Source of the DNA: Irpex lacteus
Lineage: Eukaryota > Basidiomycota > Agaricomycetes > Polyporales > Irpicaceae
Length of the DNA: 64,000 bases
Direction of reading: 5' to 3'
Assembly: GCA_001986395.2 (NCBI GenBank)
Contig: MQVO02000014.1
Span: forward strand, 620,001-684,000
Part shown: one piece after another, positions 58,831-64,000 of the stretch
Layout: each line of letters starts with the position of its first letter
Numbering within the stretch: the stretch's first letter is position 1
Notes under the pieces: model-generated
The model's database searches: none
Told to the model about the DNA's origin: nothing
Seen by the model: the letters and a program-made list of their open reading frames with translations, nothing else
Made by a program: the position numbers and the translations under genes

Positions 58831-61679
58831 CTACTTGTTCTTCTTCGACTCCGGATCCTTCTTGTCGACCTCCTTCTCAGCGACAGCGTCCGCATCGGAC
58901 GCCATCACCTGTCCGTACTCGTTCACCCGCTTAGGATCGATTCGGTAGATCCAACGCTGCAAAAGAGGAGAGAGAACAGACACACGCGAGTCAGATGAAT
59001 CCCAACCAATATGAATCTGACAAAGGGGCCGTCGGAATGACGGCACCAATCGTGTGCACACTTACCTGGTACAGGAACACGAGGAACACAACGTCGTCCC
59101 GGAAACACGCCAGGCGGTGCAGTATAGGCATCTTGATGCAGAACCTAAGGTCAATCGATCAATCACGAGTCAGCGAACACGATTGAATTGCCCCGCGGCA
59201 AGAAGTGAACTGATTATCATACGCAAAGAGGTCATCGACCACGGTCGACAGCGTTTTGTATATCATCGCTTTCAAGGGCATGTGGGCCACGCTCTGGATA
59301 TCTCAGATCAGCAATTGAATGGTGGATGAGCTACCCCGCATTCCTGCGGAACCCCACCTTGAGCTTGTAATTAATGATGAGCTGCGGAACGAGTTGTGCC
59401 TAACGCAAACAAGTAGTCAGTATCCAAAGATGATATCGCGGGAGAAGATAAAGACATACGAATCCGAACATGTAGACGAACGAAGTTAATGTTGAGATCA
59501 CGAACGAGTACCATCCGCGATGTGTCTCGTAGAGCAATGAATACACGGTGTACCCGGCCAAGCAGGGAATGGCCACGTAGGACACATAACGGAAAGCCAG
59601 TTTGTCATATCTGGGGTGTGAGTCACATAGTCAGTTGGGTTGAGTTCATCGGGGAGATATCCAGGCAGATGACACTCACTCTTGAGTCTTCTTCTCGTCT
59701 TCGCTCAAGACATGTTTGTCTAAGAAGAGTCATATGAGATCAGTTGCGAGGTCATAAGAACGCATTGACGTACCAGTTATTTCAAGCTTGTACGGGAGAA
59801 GAGAGCCCGCTGGTGCCGGTCGGATAGCGATGTCGACAGCTTTAGTAATCTTGAATAGTCTCGTGAGCAGTATCTACAGACAGCCATACAAAAACACATA
59901 CCTTCCACGCCTCGATGAGAACCCCAACACCGGAGCCCATAAGAATCATCCAGCTGGTTTGCTCATTATTGTCGATAAGATATAGTAGAATAATGATTTG
60001 CACAACCACGTTGGTGACGATCTATTGCCACATAAGGTTGTAGTCAGAGGGTTGAGAACTTTTGGGATGACACGTACAGTTCTGTAGACGAATTAGCAAA
60101 CTAAACACGACCAAAGATGCTTTCGACTGGACAGATACTCACCTAACAGATACACCGACAAGCTCTTCCTTCTTTCGCCAATGCGAGACGTCGGAGCTGA
60201 AAGCCAAGAACTCAAACCTATACCCAGGCACAATCAGCAGTTGAACAAACGCCCCTCGAGCAAAAGCAACTCACAAGACATGCAGAATACTGACAAACCC
60301 AGTCAACCCAAGGAACCACGGGTTCGTCTCAACAAGCATCCGCTTAACCTCGTCGATCTCACTAGCACCCGTCGCACCCTGCTGCTTAGCCGCCTGCGCA
60401 AAGCTATCCGTCAACGTCGCGAAGATAGTAAACTTCCAATAGCTCATCGGCTGGAAGGTGACTTGTAGAGGCAGAGTGGGCGTCGTGGTGTTGATTTCGA
60501 TATATTGAGACCTGAGATGCCAGAACTCATTGGGGAAGACGATCGGCTTGTAGAAGCCTTTGGTGCCGGTTTCGTCGCGCTCGGGGAGGATATCGACGTC
60601 TGTTTGCCGGGGTCAGAGTGCTTAAGGAATGATTATAATATTAAGATACTCACATGGCCGAACTTGGGGTGCGATTTGAGCTGTGGGGATTACGGATCCG
60701 TCGGAGACCAGGGCCAACGTAAGATTCTACGAGGATAAATATTATTCAGCAAGCTAAGCTTTGCAGTTCCACAACCGCTTACCTTGTGCCAGTGAGATAC
60801 AATGATATCTTGCTCTGGTTCTTCTTCGACACCTTGCTCTGCTTGTTCGTCGACGGAGCCACCAAGCAAGTTCTTTTGCTTTCGGACTTTCGTTTTCGGA
60901 AGGTACTTCGTCACCGCTATTGGGCAAACATTAGTTCACATACATCCCAAACAGATGAATGATTATGTACAGTGGCGATAGTGATGGATCAAGCCCCTCT
61001 CAAACCTGGAATTTGATGGGTCGGGATGTGCACCGTCCCTCGCGAGGAATATATCCGTGAAAAGAGATCCATTATGTTGCACCGACTGACAACCACCTGG
61101 TGAATACACACAGCACGATATTTCCAGTTTCGATTACACTCACCTCAGGCAAGTTGATATCCAAGTCAATAGTCCGAGACTCGTCCCAATCTCCAAAAGT
61201 GATGTTCTCCCAAACAAAATGCGGCAGCTCAGGTTCACCCTTCCTCTTGAACGCATCAACCTGGTTTGACGACGTGAAGTACACGTGCATAGATAGAGGT
61301 ATACCAAGAGGCCATTGCGGGAATGCCTGTGCTAGGACAGGAGCCGGAGTGCCTGGAGTTCCAGGTACGGGTGCACCCCCTGTAACCGCTGCTGACGGGA
61401 CAGGTGGTGGTGGTGTTGCGTCTTTTGGACCGGAGTTAAAATACTTTGTGACTATTGATACGGCTCAGTAACAAGAAAGCGGCCCATGCTATCTAGCATA
61501 CCTAGTTGCATGATAACCCAAGCCATAAGCATTTGCTGTGGTATGGTCAGTCTTTAAACCAAGTCGAGAGTGGATAGAAGACATACTCTAGCTATACCAA
61601 AGAACTTCTGAAACGTTGACTCTTCTTCGAGGCCAGGCGGGGCTGCCGCCCTACGAGCGGGAGCTGCTTGTTCAGGCAT
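58831..61679 (-). CDS. CLPTM1-family multi-pass ER membrane protein
   Basis: The N-terminus MPEQAAPARRAAAPPGLEEE is followed by a membrane segment and a luminal domain with FPQWPLGIPLSMHVYFTSSN, ENITFGDWDESRTIDLDINL, KYLPKTKVRKQKNLLGG and HWHKNLTLALVSDGSVIP. The C-terminal half holds several membrane spans (VSVRTIVTNVVVQIIILLYL, SWMILMGSGVGVLIEAWKIT, SYVAIPCLAGYTVYSLLYET) and conserved AQLVPQLIINYKLKSVAHMP then FAFCIKMPILHRLACFRDDV and YQRWIYRIDPKRVNEYGQ. These match CLPTM1 (cleft lip and palate transmembrane protein 1), linked to ER lipid scrambling and receptor trafficking in animals. An in-frame ATG at 61805 would add 42 residues; 61679 was chosen because it matches the usual start. Around twelve introns. 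Stop at 58831. Confidence 0.9.
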
Positions 61680-62005
61680 ACTGCCAGAACGTCGTGGGGG
61701 ATGAGGAGGGAGTCGGTAGTGGTGGTGGCCTCTGGAAGAAGTGCAGAGACCTCTGTAAACGCCAGCCAGCGAACGCGTCAGAGTCGCGTTGATTGAATTG
61801 CGCATCCATCACCAAGTGTAAGATCTAGATCTACGCTAAGCTTCCCCACGAACGTGGAATTTTAGATTCGCTGCCACTGTCGACACTACTGTAAGCAACG
61901 TATTCATCTTGCTCATATTCTATTGACGAGAGCATTTGCCGTCGAAACATACATTGTAGCACAAGAACATATAATCCGACCACTGAACTTCATCAGCCTC
62001 TAGGT
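61680..62005. other. Intergenic region, CLPTM1 promoter to GST-like 3' end
   Basis: About 325 bp. The upper half is in frame with a longer CLPTM1 start; nothing else was seen. Confidence 0.6.
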
Positions 62006-63387
62006 CTAAAGCTTACTACTCGCCGTCGGGGTTGCGACCTTCAACGAGAACTCTAGCCTTGGGAAATGAACCCGAATCTTCCCAGCAGTCCCTACGACCT
62101 CAATCGCAAATTCCTTTCGGTTGAGGGAGACAAGTCTCCCAACAGTAGGAATTTTAGCTGCGAAAGTACATATAAGTACTTTGTAACCCCATCCAAAACC
62201 TAAGGGAGCTCACCGTTATCCGTGGGTATGACACTGACAGTGTCACCCAGAGCCACTTCAAGTCGTTTAGCTTCAGCCTCGGCGAAACCGACGACCTTCT
62301 CGTCTTCATGGGAAGCAGATGCGATGGCCTTGGCGGCTGCGTCTGCAGAGAGCTTTTCAAAGCTAGCGACTTTGCTCTGTTCCAGCTCTTTCAGATAGGC
62401 CGTTGTTCGTGTGATCCACTAACAAGTAATTTTAGGATATGCAGCCCCGAGCTAATGTTCTTGGGTCTCTTACCTCGAGCAGTCTGGGGACCACAGAGGG
62501 GTCGTATATCTCTTTCAGGTTCTTGAATGTTTGCAGCCAGGCAAGCAGGAAATGGACGTCGATGTCTACAAGGCCAGGTTTTTCGGTGTCCAACAACCAC
62601 TGACGTCCATCAGACAGCTGTTCTTCAACCAAAGCCTATATGCAAATCAGCAGCTGGTATGACTAGACTCGATGGAAACCACTTACTAAATGTGACGACA
62701 ATGTACTCGTCCGTACTCCCTGCCCAGCAGCAAGCTGCTTGGGGTCGATCGGCACCCCAGCCCACTAACAAACAAATGCAAGCTCGAGTTAGTTGTCTAT
62801 CGTTGCCTTTGCACCACACAACCGTGTGCCGAGACTCACCTGAGATCTATCTTTCAAGAAAGAGGCACCGAGTTTACCGTACGGAAGACTGTTTCCGCCC
62901 AAGGGGAACACGACTTTGTCATTCCAGTACACAGCAACAGCCTTCGCAAGCCCGGTATCAGCCTTGTCCGTCCCTACTCGTGGCGGAAAGAGCGTTCCGT
63001 AGCCCTCTGAGGCGGGGAAACGCCGCTCGAGGACGTCTGCTATCAGGCTGGTGTCGCAGTAGACGTCGTTGCCAATGGCTAGGATGGGAATTCTTCGATA
63101 TTTGATACCCAAGACATCTGTGATTTCTGGACGAGGAAGCATCATGGCTACCTGTTTGTGTGGACGTGTTGGCACTTATGTTCGGAAAGGAAGAGCCATG
63201 GCTTCAAGACGTACATCTACTCGTTTGTGGGGGATCTTCTTCAAAAGTAGTAGGTTCTTCACCTTTGTCGCGAAAGGTGAAGCATCATAACTATAGTCCC
63301 CGATACGAGATTTAGTCAGTATGGACAAAACACGTACAAGATGAGAGCTCTAACCCACCCATATAGAATCACAGGTTCGTTCGACAT
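62006..63387 (-). CDS. Glutathione S-transferase-like protein with extra C-terminal domain
   Basis: The start MSNEPVILYG is joined to YDASPFATKVKNLLLLKKIP, a thioredoxin-fold GST N-terminus with Ser rather than Cys at the active-site loop. KYRRIPILAIGNDVYCDTSL and IADVLERRFPA give the glutathione-binding cis-Pro (IPI) and the Asp-Thr-Ser motif. The helical C-terminal domain follows (LVEEQLSDGRQWLLDTEKPG, VDIDVHFLLAWLQTF). After GST-C the protein has about 90 further residues (DEKVVGFAEAEAKRLEVALG, VGRLVSLNRKEFAIEVVG) that look like a small beta-rich domain. Stop at 62006-62008, five to six introns. The substrate is unknown; a stress or secondary-metabolism role would be a guess. Confidence 0.85.
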
Positions 63388-64000
63388 AGTAGCAAGTTTG
63401 TGATTGGGTTACGAGGCGTACTGTTATCTGGAACTTGATGTTGAAAGGCAAACTCTAGGAGGCCTTGCCGGCGTGCATACTTGATGGTTTATATAGCGTT
63501 CTTAGGGCTCCTATTCTGTATCCCATGCCATCGTTCTGTTCGACCCCGTGGGGAGATGACGGCAATGAACATGCCCCGACCTCCGAATTGTGATCTTGAT
63601 TCTGACTATGGGCGTTTATGAACTACGCGTCAGAACGTGATCGGAGGCAGGCGCGGTGGTACAGTGGCTGAACCGCAGTCGCAGCTTGCTCTTGACCACG
63701 TACCACCTCTTGCAAGCTGAGAGGATATTCGAGCGGACATCAAGAACATGGCACCAAGAGACGATGATACTTTTGTGATTGTGAGGACCCAGGATGGCCC
63801 AGTTCACTCCAACGTAGGTAGCAAGGATCCCATGTACGCCCCATGGGGAGAACAGAGTGAGCCTTGATACAACACCTACCTTCACTCGTAGTATAAATAC
63901 TCAAGAATTCTATGTACCACAGCATCCGCAATAAACCTGGATCCTCCTGGTCAATTGTAAGTGTACTGCAAAGCTAATAACCAAAGGACATCGCGAACAA
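63388..64000. other. Region upstream of the GST-like gene to the window end
   Basis: About 610 bp with the GST-like promoter. Short frames occur on the minus strand but none is recognisable. The end of the window may cut a further gene. Confidence 0.5.

Noticed and set aside
63640..63700. Sequence GGCGCGGTGGTACAGTGGCTGAACCG resembling part of a tRNA
   Set aside because: No matching T-arm or acceptor stem could be folded nearby.

Overview
The window looks like nuclear DNA of a filamentous basidiomycete, most likely an agaricomycete. Genes are dense and on both strands, and most are cut by many 50-90 nt GT-AG introns. The gene set is eukaryotic and fungal: chitin synthase, Tom20, Snf7, Mob1, Rheb, Spo12 and a BTB protein of a type common in mushrooms. 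All coordinates are genomic spans that include introns. Families were recognised by reading the translations; no database search was possible.

Layout. 0-8 kb: the 3' part of a DBP8-type DEAD-box helicase (+), a DJ-1/PfpI protein (-), a BTB protein (-) and MOB1 (-). 8.5-19 kb: flavocytochrome b2 L-lactate dehydrogenase (+), the NEM1 phosphatase (+), SNF7 (-), LAG1 ceramide synthase with an apparent frameshift (-) and a U1A/U2B''-type spliceosomal protein (+). 18.8-29.2 kb: three related MFS transporters (-,-,+) interrupted by a RING protein and an alanyl-tRNA editing protein. 29.6-35.5 kb: a GH2 beta-mannosidase (+) and Rheb (-). 35.5-40.7 kb is gene-poor, with only two weak small secreted-protein candidates. 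40.7-47.8 kb: a Spo12-family protein, chitin synthase and a second DJ-1/PfpI gene (all +). 48.1-49.0 kb is a non-autonomous Mutator-like element with 52-bp inverted ends and a 9-bp target duplication, ending 34 bp before the TATA box of the first of two tandem GNAT acetyltransferase genes. 51.9-54.5 kb: TOM20 followed by a MYND/SET reading frame that has no start codon of its own. 55.4-63.4 kb: an uncharacterised Cys-motif protein, CLPTM1 and a GST-like protein (all -).

Most genes are housekeeping functions with no shared pathway: RNA processing, membrane and lipid biology, signalling, wall synthesis and carbon use. NEM1, SNF7 and LAG1 are neighbours that all act on ER or nuclear-envelope membranes. 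Duplication is the main local theme (DJ-1 x2, MFS x3, GNAT x2). The points most worth checking are the TOM20-SET/MYND junction, the Mutator-like element beside the GNAT promoter, the E-box cluster before SPO12, and two single-base homopolymer breaks, in DBP8 and LAG1, which may be assembly errors.
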